From: Conchocele bisecta
Lineage: Eukaryota > Mollusca > Bivalvia > Lucinida > Thyasiridae
Assembly: GCA_029237695.1 (NCBI GenBank)
Contig: CM055278.1
Location: 72,035,188-72,099,187, forward strand
DNA length: 64,000 nt
Direction: 5' to 3'
A program made the position numbers and the translations under genes. The notes under the pieces are model-generated. The model saw only the letters and a list, made by a program, of their open reading frames with translations, made no database searches and was not told where the DNA came from. Of the stretch, positions 1-10,500 are shown one piece after another; the first letter of the stretch is position 1, and each line of letters begins with the position of its first letter.

Positions 1-79
1 TCATTTTGCCATAAAATGTCTCATACGATGTCTCCGATATAAATAGCATTTGCGCTTACTGAGTGGTCATGTACCTTTA
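1..79. mobile_element. Family I MITE, 3' end only
   Basis: AAAATGTCTCATACGATGTC and GAGTGGTCATGTACCTTTAA match the end of family I; the rest lies outside the window. Confidence 0.75.
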
Positions 80-355
80 AATAGATCAAATGTAGTGTGC
101 TCCCAGTAAACGCAAGAGCCCCTTTCAGATGTGGAATTGGTTAAAACAAGCAATGACATCTAAATATTGTTCTTTAAATAATAGTTATATTTAAATAATA
201 AAACCAGGGTCTGTTGCGTTTACTGAAGTAAGAAAAATGTTTTTGTTCAGTTTGAAGATTGCAAGGAGTCAGTAGCACTTTAAACAGACGAAATGTTGTT
301 CATACTACGGTACATGCACTGTAAACGCAACAACCATTGGTTGTATTCTTTAATA

Positions 356-710
356 TAGGAATGAATGACCTTTTTGTGGCATTTATCGGGGTGTAAACTT
401 GGAAAAGTCGCGGGAATACTGGACGAAGGCCGGAAGGCCTCGTCCAGTATTCCCGCGACTTTTCCAAGTTTATATCCCGATAAATTCCACAAAAAGGTCA
501 TTCATTCCTTATAATTCAAGCATTTTAAATAAATTCATCAAGAAAATGTGTTTATTTTCCGTTTTCTTAAGAATTATTTTAACTGCGCCTCACGGTTACG
601 GAAAGTAGTTCGGCATTTGAGTTTACTGGGATATAAATTTTGGACAGAGACTTGCAACGGGCCAATCAAATGTTAGGGAATTGTGTAAATATTTTTGTGC
701 TGGAATTATA
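356..710 (+). mobile_element. Family A foldback MITE, copy A1
   Basis: Two modules: a near-perfect palindrome of about 155 bp (GGAATGAATGRCC arms, centre GAAGGCCGGAAGGCCTCG), followed by a tail of about 200 bp bounded by AATTCAAGCA/TGCTGGAATT. The copies at 2004, 16118, 21595, 47722 and 53771 have the same structure. A chance ORF on both strands recurs in the palindrome of each copy. Confidence 0.85.
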
Positions 711-1611
711 TATAAATATTGTTTAAAGTACAAGATTTAGATGCTTGTTTTAACCAATTCTTCATGTGAAAAGTGGTAGTGACTGGAAAATAAATGGGCT
801 TATGAGTTCCCCGCAGACTGACCAGGGTCTGCACTGTTCACGATTCAGTCAGCCATATGGATGTACAAATGTACAGACCGAATGTGTTCCTGATTCCACA
901 CCTGAACGACTGCATATCGTTTACACATCGTTTTGACATCGCTTTCGTTTGTATAGCATTAGATTAGGATTAAACAAACGAAAACATAATGGTTTAATTA
1001 AAAACAATGCGCCATTTTACACAAACAATGTCATAAAGATGCGTTGAACGAAACGACAGGCGTGTCAATAGTTGACAGCCGGGTATTTAGACTAAACATA
1101 TCGTTTTGACGTACGAGCAAAGCAAAGGATAATCGGTTGTATGCTTATCGTTGTACAAAACGATAATTTTCACTGCGTTTTCAATTCGTTTTCGTTTGTT
1201 TAGTTTGGGAACTTTCAACAAATAGTTCGCTGTACTAATCGTACACCCAATTCGTCCATTTCTTAGTGGCAAATCACTGATGGGTAACACAAGTGTCCAA
1301 ATTACAGGTGATTGCCCACCAAGGTATATCTAGTTCAACAGCTTTCGGGTTAATATTTATTACTAAAGGTCACTATCATATGGTAACCGACTTATAAAAA
1401 CACAAAAACAAAATAGTCATTAACTTTCGAGTACATGTACTGATAGTAATCAACTGTAACCTACATGTACTGGTCATAAAAGCTGTCGTTGAAAACACTG
1501 TATAGTCATGTAGATCCAGATCGTAACAAGCCGCCGCACGTGATCTGCAGTGCTAGTTGCAATTTATTGTAATTATCAGTGGACAGCCCATTTATTTATT
1601 TAGTTACAAAT

Positions 1612-1836
1612 GTTGTACACAGCCGCCTACGTTAATCTTGCCCAGATATCAATGTTTCTGCGCTCAGGCTCAGTCAATCATGCTTCGTTTGAAGCACGAT
1701 ACTAATTATTTAATCTCGTGCATAGTATCAACGTGTCTGCACATCTACCGACAAACTCAACTCGCAATCAAGCAATTTGATTAGATAAGCCTGATATGTA
1801 GCACAGCTCAGACTCAGTCAATCAATCTGCTTTATG
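1612..1836. mobile_element. Family C MITE, copy C1 (right end lost)
   Basis: Family C ends with TA-CACNRCCGCCTGCGTTAATC and contains an internal CTGAGCTGTAGCACAGCTCAG-like palindrome with the CTCAACTCGCAATCAAGCA motif. Here the left end and the interior are present. Confidence 0.7.
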
Positions 1837-2003
1837 GATTATTTGGGTATCGCTGGTGGCTTATGTGCATTGTTACCAACATACAATTTACGTCACCTCC
1901 CGCGACATACACATATAAGTACGGTAATTTACGAGCGTTTTGACAGTATAAAAGGGGTCCGAGAGTTCGGTGTCACGAATTGTAGCCGACTGTCTTCTTT
2001 ATT

Positions 2004-2358
2004 ATAGGAATGAATGGCCTTTTTGTGGAATTTATCGGGGTATAAACTTGGAAAAGTCGCGGGAATACTGGACGAAGGCCGGAAGGCCTCGTCCAGTATT
2101 CCCGCGACTTTTCCAAGTTTATATCCCCGATAAATTCAACAAAAAGGCCATTCATTCCTTATAATTCCAGCATTTGAAATAAATTCATCAAGAAAATGTG
2201 TTTATTTTCCGTTTTCTTAAGAATTATTTTAACTGCGCCTGACGGTTACGGAAAGTAGTTCGGCATGGAGTTTACTGGGATATAAATTTTGGACGGAGAC
2301 TTGCAACGGACCAATCAAATGTTAGGGAATTGTGTAAATATTTTTGTTCTGGAATTAT
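2004..2358 (+). mobile_element. Family A foldback MITE, copy A2
   Basis: Palindrome followed by tail, about 95% like A1 by eye. Ends at TTCTGGAATTAT. Confidence 0.87.
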
Positions 2359-4902
2359 CATCCATTATTTGTAACACGGGTTAGACAATACTCGAATAGC
2401 CATGTAACGACAATCGAATATGACTTTGTGTGTGAAATATTGCTCCCGTGGAATAATCCGCAGTATAGAATAGCGCTTTATCCTAACCGTGCACGTACCA
2501 CCAGCATTGGTTTTTGCACCGGGTATATCTGAGTGATTTATACCGTTTATGCAGACGTGGATGCTAGCCTGAATACCAAGTAGGTCATATATACTGATGA
2601 CTGAATTAGTTCAGATTAATTCGCCAGATGTATCATGAGCTAGACTGACTGTTTGAACACTAGTTCGCAGAATTGTAAGCCAAATGTTGGCACGGAGTTC
2701 TTATATTGACACGCGGACTACATGTATCACAGGAATCTAATGCACTAGAGTACATGTACATGTATGTATATAAACTCTCGTATCCATATTCTAGCAGTCG
2801 GACATTCAACCATTCTTGTGATCAATTTGAGACGCAAGTTTTCACTGAGAACTCTGGTAAGTGCATATGCTTATTGTCTACTTTCAATGCAGCAAGTAAC
2901 GTCTGACTCATGCAAAGACCGGCAATTCACCGCATTAGTATCGTATCCTCGAGCGTACTGAGTTATTTGGACCCATTTCGACCAAATGCTTGGTCAATAA
3001 AAGCCGTATGGCATGTATCCGCTGTTGTAGGTTATCTCCCTTGATCAAATCGAACTGAATCATTAATAATTCGTGTTTTCGTGCAAATGATAACGATTAC
3101 AGGTTTCGCATGTGGGAGCATTCCGTGAGTATTGTAATGGCATATTATTCTCATGTGGTTTATGCATGTCACTCCGAATATTTGTAGAAGCTTGTTTGTT
3201 CTAATTGTAAACGAAGTGCGAAAACGATTGAAATGTTTACTAAAATGTAGCTATGCATTTTATATCACGATATCATATAGTCAATATCGTGCTATGCGCC
3301 CTGTACAATACATGAGAATATTGCCAATTTTAACCTGTAACAATTGTAACGTGAATTTTACATATGACTTTCATTTACTCTATGTTGGACAGATGTAAAA
3401 CTCCAATCCAAGTCGTCTGTACATTCATTGTATTACATGTAAGTCATGTACGTTCACAGTGTATTGTAAATAGTGAAAATTCTATTGCGACCAGGATGGA
3501 CCAGATCAGACAGTTCTACACTGAATGCACTGATTTATACGTGAGTAAGCTGTAATAAGGACATGATGTGAAGTATAATGTATTTCAATCATTGTAGCCT
3601 TAGGTCAACCTGTGGAATCGTGCAGTCTGATTAGAGTCTACAGTGTTAAGCATTAGTAACATGAGAATACTTGGCATAGTTGTTATTTATTAAATTAGCA
3701 CAGTTGGCCACGGACAGTCTGATCAGGGTAAGGCCTGGTCGCAATTGAATGAGTGTTTACTAATGTTAAATAACTGTGAATGACGTCGATATTCACATGT
3801 ACGGCTGTGAATATATATTATTTGTGTACGCTAGATATAGCGGATGTTCATTAATGTGTTTTATCGCATTATCCGACACATTAATTCCATCAGCCCCCTT
3901 CTTCCAACTAGTGAATATATATTTGCGTACATTGCAATTTATCATGATTCATCATTGTAATTTACGAGGTTGATTAGTATTTCCATGCAATCATAATAAT
4001 GATTCCATGTGCACTGCTGTGACTATTATGGAGACCATAACACGTTACACTATGGTAACAACACCGTTGGTGTCTTGTAGTCCCAGCCAGCGACGGCACG
4101 TCAATTTGATGACATAGCGTAGAGCCAGTACGGTGAACCAATCCGATTCTGGGGTCCACAACACGATTCCGTGTATCAGCGGGGACTCTGCTCCGCGTGG
4201 ACCAGGGCGTACTAAGCAGGGCTACTTATGCGGTGACGACGTCCCGTCTAAGGACGAGTTGCATCTCTAAGGAATTCCACACATTGAAGAACTTCATGTA
4301 ATCAACCCCCTCCGCCTAGTGATCGTTAACCAATCTGAACGACGTCATATAACGTCACCGTCAACATGACGTAAACCTGAGTTAGTTGACAGATATTCTA
4401 AGTTCATATCCTGCACGTTATATATATATGTTATACTGTACTTACCTGTTCCAGAATCGTGACTGTGCCTGTCTTGCTGTCTACCCTCGAGAGGACGTTG
4501 TGAATACTGTCTTGAACATTCATGTTTGTATATAAACTCGCTTGTAAATACATTGTATATCATCATTGTAACTGTATACCTTGTTGTCTCTTTCTACAAC
4601 GTGCTTGGTGTTCCAACCCAACAATAAACTCCTCTCAGTGTCCTAGCGTGACATTCGGAATGGTGAATGGGTAGATCATTGACGATTTCGGTCGTGTGTA
4701 ATGATTGAGCATTTAAGTAGTTGCACAAACTGTAAATTACCGCAAACCAACGAAATCCAATGAAATCCAACAAAATACCCACGTGGCACCAAAATAATGA
4801 CCGACTGTTCAAACACCTGTTGTACAATCTGTAGGGGCTGGCAAAATAATTTATTTTATTTAAAAACACACAAAAGGTAGGTGGGGTATATATTATACAT
4901 AT

Positions 4903-5565
4903 TTGGCTATGACTGAATAAATGGGGCTTATGAGATGGGTGATTACTGTCTGTTTCACGAAACCTACCCAAAATTTACGGCGATATAAACAATGCAAAAA
5001 CCGTTTTTTTTTTGGATAATATTAAATTTTATCCAAATTTAAGAATGAGCCTTCTTTTTATTTTGTGAAAATTGGTCCAATCTTGATTTTATTACGAAAA
5101 ATTTATTTGTGTATGGGCATTTAACATTGGGGAAAAGGAGATGGAGGAGCTGTGGTAGGAGTCAGAAAACGAAAACAAATGGAAATTGACTCTGAAACCC
5201 GACTAGAAAATCGGTCCAGTGTTTCTGAAATTCAAGATGTCTATGGGGAGATTGTTTTTTCACAATAAAATCAATATTTGATCAAATTTCACGAACTAAA
5301 AAGAAGGCTCATTCTTAATTTTTTCTTTAATTTAATACTATTGAAACAATATTGTTTTTTAATTGTTTATGTAGCCGTACAATTTGGGCAGCTTTCGTGA
5401 AACAGACAGTAGTGTAGCTCCTGATGAAATAACACACTTCTGTAGAATGATAGCGAGCTATATCACTTGTTAGAAGCAGCACGGGTGCTTCATTGATGTA
5501 ATGGTGATCTGTGCAGATCCTGATCAGACTGTGCGGTTGCTGGTCGCAAAACGTATAAGTCACAA
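4903..5565. mobile_element. Family D MITE split by family E
   Basis: The left piece is GGCTATGACTGAATAAATGG...TGAGATGGGTGAT. Family E occupies 4943-5413, and D resumes TGTAGCTCCTGATGAAATAA to about 5565. Confidence 0.75.
4943..5413. mobile_element. Family E MITE, copy E1, nested in family D
   Basis: Terminal repeats CTGTCTGTTTCACGAAACCT and AGCTTTCGTGAAACAGACAG flanked by TA. Subterminal AAGAATGAGCCTTCTTTTTA arms are inverted at the other side. TA target suggests a Tc1/mariner-type source. Confidence 0.83.
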
Positions 5566-5576
5566 CCACATATCAT

Positions 5577-5680
5577 ACACGCCATGTGATGTTGTACCTT
5601 ATGACATTATATTCCGCATGTACTCTGAAAACTTTGTCAACTTTTACAATATTTATGAAAAATATCACATGGCGTTTCTC
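5577..5680. repeat. Family J repeat, internally deleted
   Basis: ACACGCCATGTGATGTTGTA paired with ATATCACATGGCGTTTCTCA around a short ATTCCGCATGTACTCTGAAA core. Confidence 0.6.
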
Positions 5681-5824
5681 AATTACATTGCATATCCTAT
5701 CACATTTAGGAACGGGGTGATGTTTAAATCATATGATGACCATGGGTGCTACGGGTCCTTAAGGAAATAGGAAAAACTATGGCGAAGGGAAATCCAGAAA
5801 TGTTTTAATATGTTTGATAAACAC

Positions 5825-6024
5825 TACAAAACCGCCTGCGTTATTCTTGCCAAGATTGTCAACGTTTCTGAACAGTTACAGGCAATGTCGATGATTGCCT
5901 GAGCCTGAACTGTATTACAGCTCAGGCTCGGCCAATGAGGCTGCTGGACTTCAAGCACAAATTGGTTTGGAAATAAAGAAAATAATAAGTATTTGCAAGA
6001 TTAACGCAGGCGATAGTGTGACAA
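5825..6024. mobile_element. Family C MITE, copy C2
   Basis: ACCGCCTGCGTTATTCTTGCC at the left end and GCAAGATTAACGCAGGCG at the right end; internal AGCTCAGGCTCGGCCAATGA. Confidence 0.78.
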
Positions 6025-6317
6025 TATCCGTATTCTATAGTTATGCCGTTGATATTATACATGTAGAGCGGGGTCGGGTCTGACCGGTCGTCGGCACTAA
6101 CCGGCCCCCCATCAGTAAACCCATTTAACCCTATATTACTAGCTTCCGAAAGTTCCCTTCCCTGTGGGTTTCAAATTTTTGAGAATCAGCGTAGAAATTA
6201 TTGGCGACACGAATTAAATCGTATTCCATAGAAGGATGATAGGTAATCTATCACTTTGCTAAATATGACGTCATATGTACGTAACACACTGTTGTATACA
6301 TGAAGGCAGGTTTATCT

Positions 6318-6625
6318 GTAGCCTATTTCATCAACATTGCAAAGTATACTTTACTAGCAAAGTATACTTTGAGGGAGTAATCATTTATTTTTCCTGAAAT
6401 GCATTATTTCATATAGAACTAACAAATGCATATATTTCATGATTAAAAGTATGCAGAATTATTATACTGAATTTATTACATTATCACAGCCATTAAATGG
6501 CTGTGATAATGTAATAAATTCAGTATAATAAAAATTAATAAATTTATCATAAAATTGAAAATTTCTCCCTCAAAGTATACTTTGCTACTAAAGTATATTT
6601 TGCAATGTTGATGAAATGGGCTACT
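6318..6625. mobile_element. Family B MITE, copy B1
   Basis: Ends TA-GCC(T/G)ATTTCATCAAC with long subterminal inverted repeats (GCAAAGTATACTTT, CAAAGTATACTTTGAGGGAG) and a central palindrome ATTATCACAGCCA. The TA duplication suggests a Tc1/mariner-type source. Confidence 0.85.
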
Positions 6626-6700
6626 GGTCCTGATTGATCAAGTGTTAATAGGTTGATGAAATGGGCTTCTGGTTCATATTCGGAAAATCTAAATTTTATG

Positions 6701-7221
6701 TTAAAGGTACATGCCCACTTTGTAGGCACAACATGTTCTTTATATCAGAGACACCATCCGAGACATCTACTGGCAAAATAAACATTCATTCACCATTACC
6801 CTACGTATTGACTGGCATTATTATACATTGTATATCAGACATTGTATATCAGACGTATCTTTCCACACTGATATCAGGGGCGATAACCGTGTTTCCTTAA
6901 AATGTTTATGGACATTACTATTTATACTCTGTATTTATGTTTAATGTGCAATTATCATACTTTATAATCAGTCCCAAATATAATTTTGTTCAGGTGACGC
7001 ATTTAATTAGTATAAATAATTAAAAAATACCATGCCTCATTTGCATATGAAAATAGCCTGATACCAACGCGCGTCACTATCAGTATAATAAATATTAATA
7101 AATGATTATATCTGTATAGCAGGGACTCGTAATTTTCGGAACTCGTGGAATAGTGACACAATTGTTCACTTATTTAATTCCTTTCAAGAACATGTTGCGC
7201 CTACTGAGTGGGCATGTACCT
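6701..7221. mobile_element. Family I MITE
   Basis: Terminal repeats TTAAAGGTACATGCCCACTT and GAGTGGGCATGTACCTTTAA, about 520 bp, with the internal ACACGGTTATCGCCCCTGAT motif (reverse here). Confidence 0.8.
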
Positions 7222-7526
7222 TTAACATTTACCAGATTCAAATGAAGGTAAGCCCATAATGACCAGATCAGTCTGCGCATTCGCAGTCTGACAAGTATTC
7301 GGTACGCCTCCGGTCTGTAAACCTCCAGTAACGCTACAATGGGGCGGGTGGCCGAGCATAGCCGACTAGGTATTTTTCATTTCGGCTGTACTCGGCCGCC
7401 TGTATGTTGAGTGTCTACGTCACCTAGACACTGATACAGGCGGCCGAGTGAAAGTTAGGTAACTTATTTACAACACTGGGTAGCTCTATATATATCAACG
7501 GCAATTTTCCCGCCTAAATCCACACT

Positions 7527-10500
7527 TCATCTGCCGACAAACTGCACTGTTTGACACGTCTGCGAGCATTGTTGGGAGTAATCGTGGTTGTCACAGAACG
7601 TGACGTCACAGCTGACGTAGAACTCGTGATTGCTGACGTATTCAAAGTACTGGAAGACGAAGCGCGTCTCGTGCGACGACTGGGAAATGATGTGTGTATT
7701 GCCATCTACTTCGCATCTGGAAACATGGTAATACATGCAACACATGGTATGGAATCACGTGGTTTCCGAACGACGTTCTCTGACGTGACGTAATCTTTGA
7801 TGTCATCATTACAGTATATTTTGTTTAAACTCTTCCAAACAAATGGACTGATAGTAATGCTAGATTACGCACCAACTACGATGACTTACGTGTTGTCTGG
7901 TTACACTAAACGATATTTACAATAACTTCTAACATTAACGAATAAATCGTACCATTCATTTCTTACAGTTACGTCCTCTCTCATGTGATTTATAGTTACA
8001 TTCAATTAGAGGGTAACGGATTCTTCGTCACAACGGCATAATATTGAGATTAAAGCAAACTATACAATAAAGTGAAATCAGTCAGTCAGTACTGCGCTAT
8101 GTTTCATAAGAAATGCTGAAAACACATGTAAACACATGACGAAACGCCTTTCGGCCACGTGATCCCACATCCTGTATGGGGTGTGTGACAATTCGGCAAC
8201 GGACCATGTGCGTGGGATTGATAAATGTCGTGGGAAATAAATACCTGGTGTGTCACTATGTAGCTCAGTAAATTACATGTATTATATATATTACAATGTT
8301 CATGTACCGGCACTGTGTATACTTGAAAATAGAAGAGCAATAGAGTATTGGCCGTAGAATTACATTTGTATATGAAATACAAAAGTCCTTTTAATTTTGA
8401 TAATATATCTGCCAATAGAAACGTGAAGAAATCTGCATTAATTTAGTCGTCTATACTTGGCCATTTCTCAGATTTTCCAATCGGCAAGTGTTAATTTTGT
8501 TAAAGTCATTCAATCATGGTAAATGTGTGGCTGTCACTGGAGCAATGGGGCTTATGAGATTTGTGACCAGTGTGACCCCTGATCTGCCAGCTCACTGCAG
8601 AAGCCTGACAGCGATCCATATTGCTTGTTACAAGCATTACGGAATGGCGAACAGTGCATATGCTGATCAGACTGTGCGAATGCACAGTCTAGTCTGTATC
8701 TACACTGGTCCCAAAACCCACATGGTACACTTATCCAGTCACAGCTACAAATATTAAAAGGTTAGTAAACAACATACCCGTCCTTAATCAGATACGCCTT
8801 CATGGATTCTGACACAGCGGACGATGACGTCTTGGTGTAACACGAATGCACCCTCATTTTCATACTCCAGTCAACGACCGTTGTGAACACCTTAACGTAA
8901 ACCTCCGTCCCCAGTGCCACGTGCAGTGGGTTGCCATTCAACGATTGACGGTAGTTAGGATCCTGATAGAACGCCATAGTGACGTCATACCGGCTTGACG
9001 TGGTAACGTGATGACTGGTACTGTTGTCCGTATCTATAAGAAAGATTTGGATATACTAAATGAGTAGGTAAACTACTCAGGGTATGTGAAGAAAATAGTC
9101 CGGATAGTTCCGATTGTTTTAGGGCAGACAGAGTTTGCTGGCAGAACCTGATCAAGTGTTGTTCAAATATGCTCGAGACACGCGTGATGTTTTATACTAC
9201 ATTTCCATGCACATTTGTAAGAATTTAAAAAATCCTCGAATGTTATCATCACGTGCTATAAACAGTGTTGGAGCCGGTATTTTTGTTATAAAACTAGGTT
9301 GGTCGGTGGAGATTCAATTATGTTTGCTTAGGAGTACGTGAACCTATGTTTCACTCCATGTACATCCAGTGCAGTTTGCAGTTACATGTATGTAAAAGTA
9401 GATTTTGTAGCAGCAATATAGAGTAAAATTATCAGAGAATAAGGTATGTATGATGTATTATTTTATTTTGTATACATATATTAACAATATGAGACAAGTC
9501 ATGTGATTTTGTAAAACGATGTGCTATGAATTTTTCCTGAACAATATTTACAGAAACTGTGATATTTTTTTGTAAGCTAAATGACGTTGAAAGTTGACAA
9601 AATGTTCATAGCAAATGCCGATTTCTACTCTGAACATATGATGAACATTATACGTCATTTACGGTAAATTTCGTTAGTTTGGTAAATAGTTTTGAAAGGC
9701 ATGAGAGATCGCCCACCTTCTTACGTACACCACCGCCTGCGCTAATCTTGCAGATATTTGTAACATGAGAGAGGGCCGTAACTAAGTTGGTAGAACTTGT
9801 GGCCCAAACCTATTGTATTTAAAACAATAATATATGTTTAAACTAAATTTGTAATTGTGTTTATTACAAAATACTTGAATATTGTGATTGAAAGTAAGCA
9901 GCTTCATTGGCTGTGCCTGAGCTGTGCTACAGCTCAGGCAGATGCAATCAAGCTGCTTAATTGCCAGTTAATAGTGTCAATCAATGTTCAGATACGTTGA
10001 CATCTTGACAACAACATCACATTGCTTGTCGCATATTTAATGCTTGCTAACCTATAAGGACATGCGTGGACGTGGATGCATTTCTACTGACGTCACATTC
10101 GACGCTGATACTCCACTTGAAACTGCTAACGACGTACGGACGGACGGGGTCATGAACGGCATACACAAGCTCGTTGTTGTAAATCAGTGTGTCTTCACTT
10201 ATCTGTAATTGTGGCTGTGACTGGAGAACGGTGGCTTGTGTGATGTGTGGCTCATGATAAAATTGCACATACGTAGCCTAAACCATCTGTATCGATTCTG
10301 AGAAGTATGCCGGGCGTTTTGTTTATGGAATGGCGAACAGTGCAGATCCAGATCAGACTGTGCGGACGCACAGGCTGATATGGATATACACTGGTCGCAA
10401 AACCGATAGTACCTATTTCTCAAGCCACAATCATAAGTAATCGAAGTACTATCATCAAACTGATACTGGGATTCTAATATTCTGAGAAGCATGACTGGCA

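Larger units (their letters stand above)
1..7526. other. Repeat-rich flank downstream of the ZP exons
   Basis: No exon recognised. Contains family I (partial), two family-A foldbacks, family C, D/E, J and B copies, and a palindrome around 7390-7452. The stretch 2360-4940 has no repeat or gene that I recognise apart from many TACATGTA motifs. Confidence 0.65.

Noticed and set aside
399..608. Recurring ORFs reading [21 protein letters not shown] in several places (also 1970-2164, 47917-48162, 53699-53932)
   Set aside because: They are translations of the family-A palindrome, which reads open on both strands. No start context or homology supports a protein.
4594..4971. 125-aa minus-strand ORF
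   Set aside because: It overlaps the start of a family D/E repeat, has no homology that I recognise, and has no splice support.
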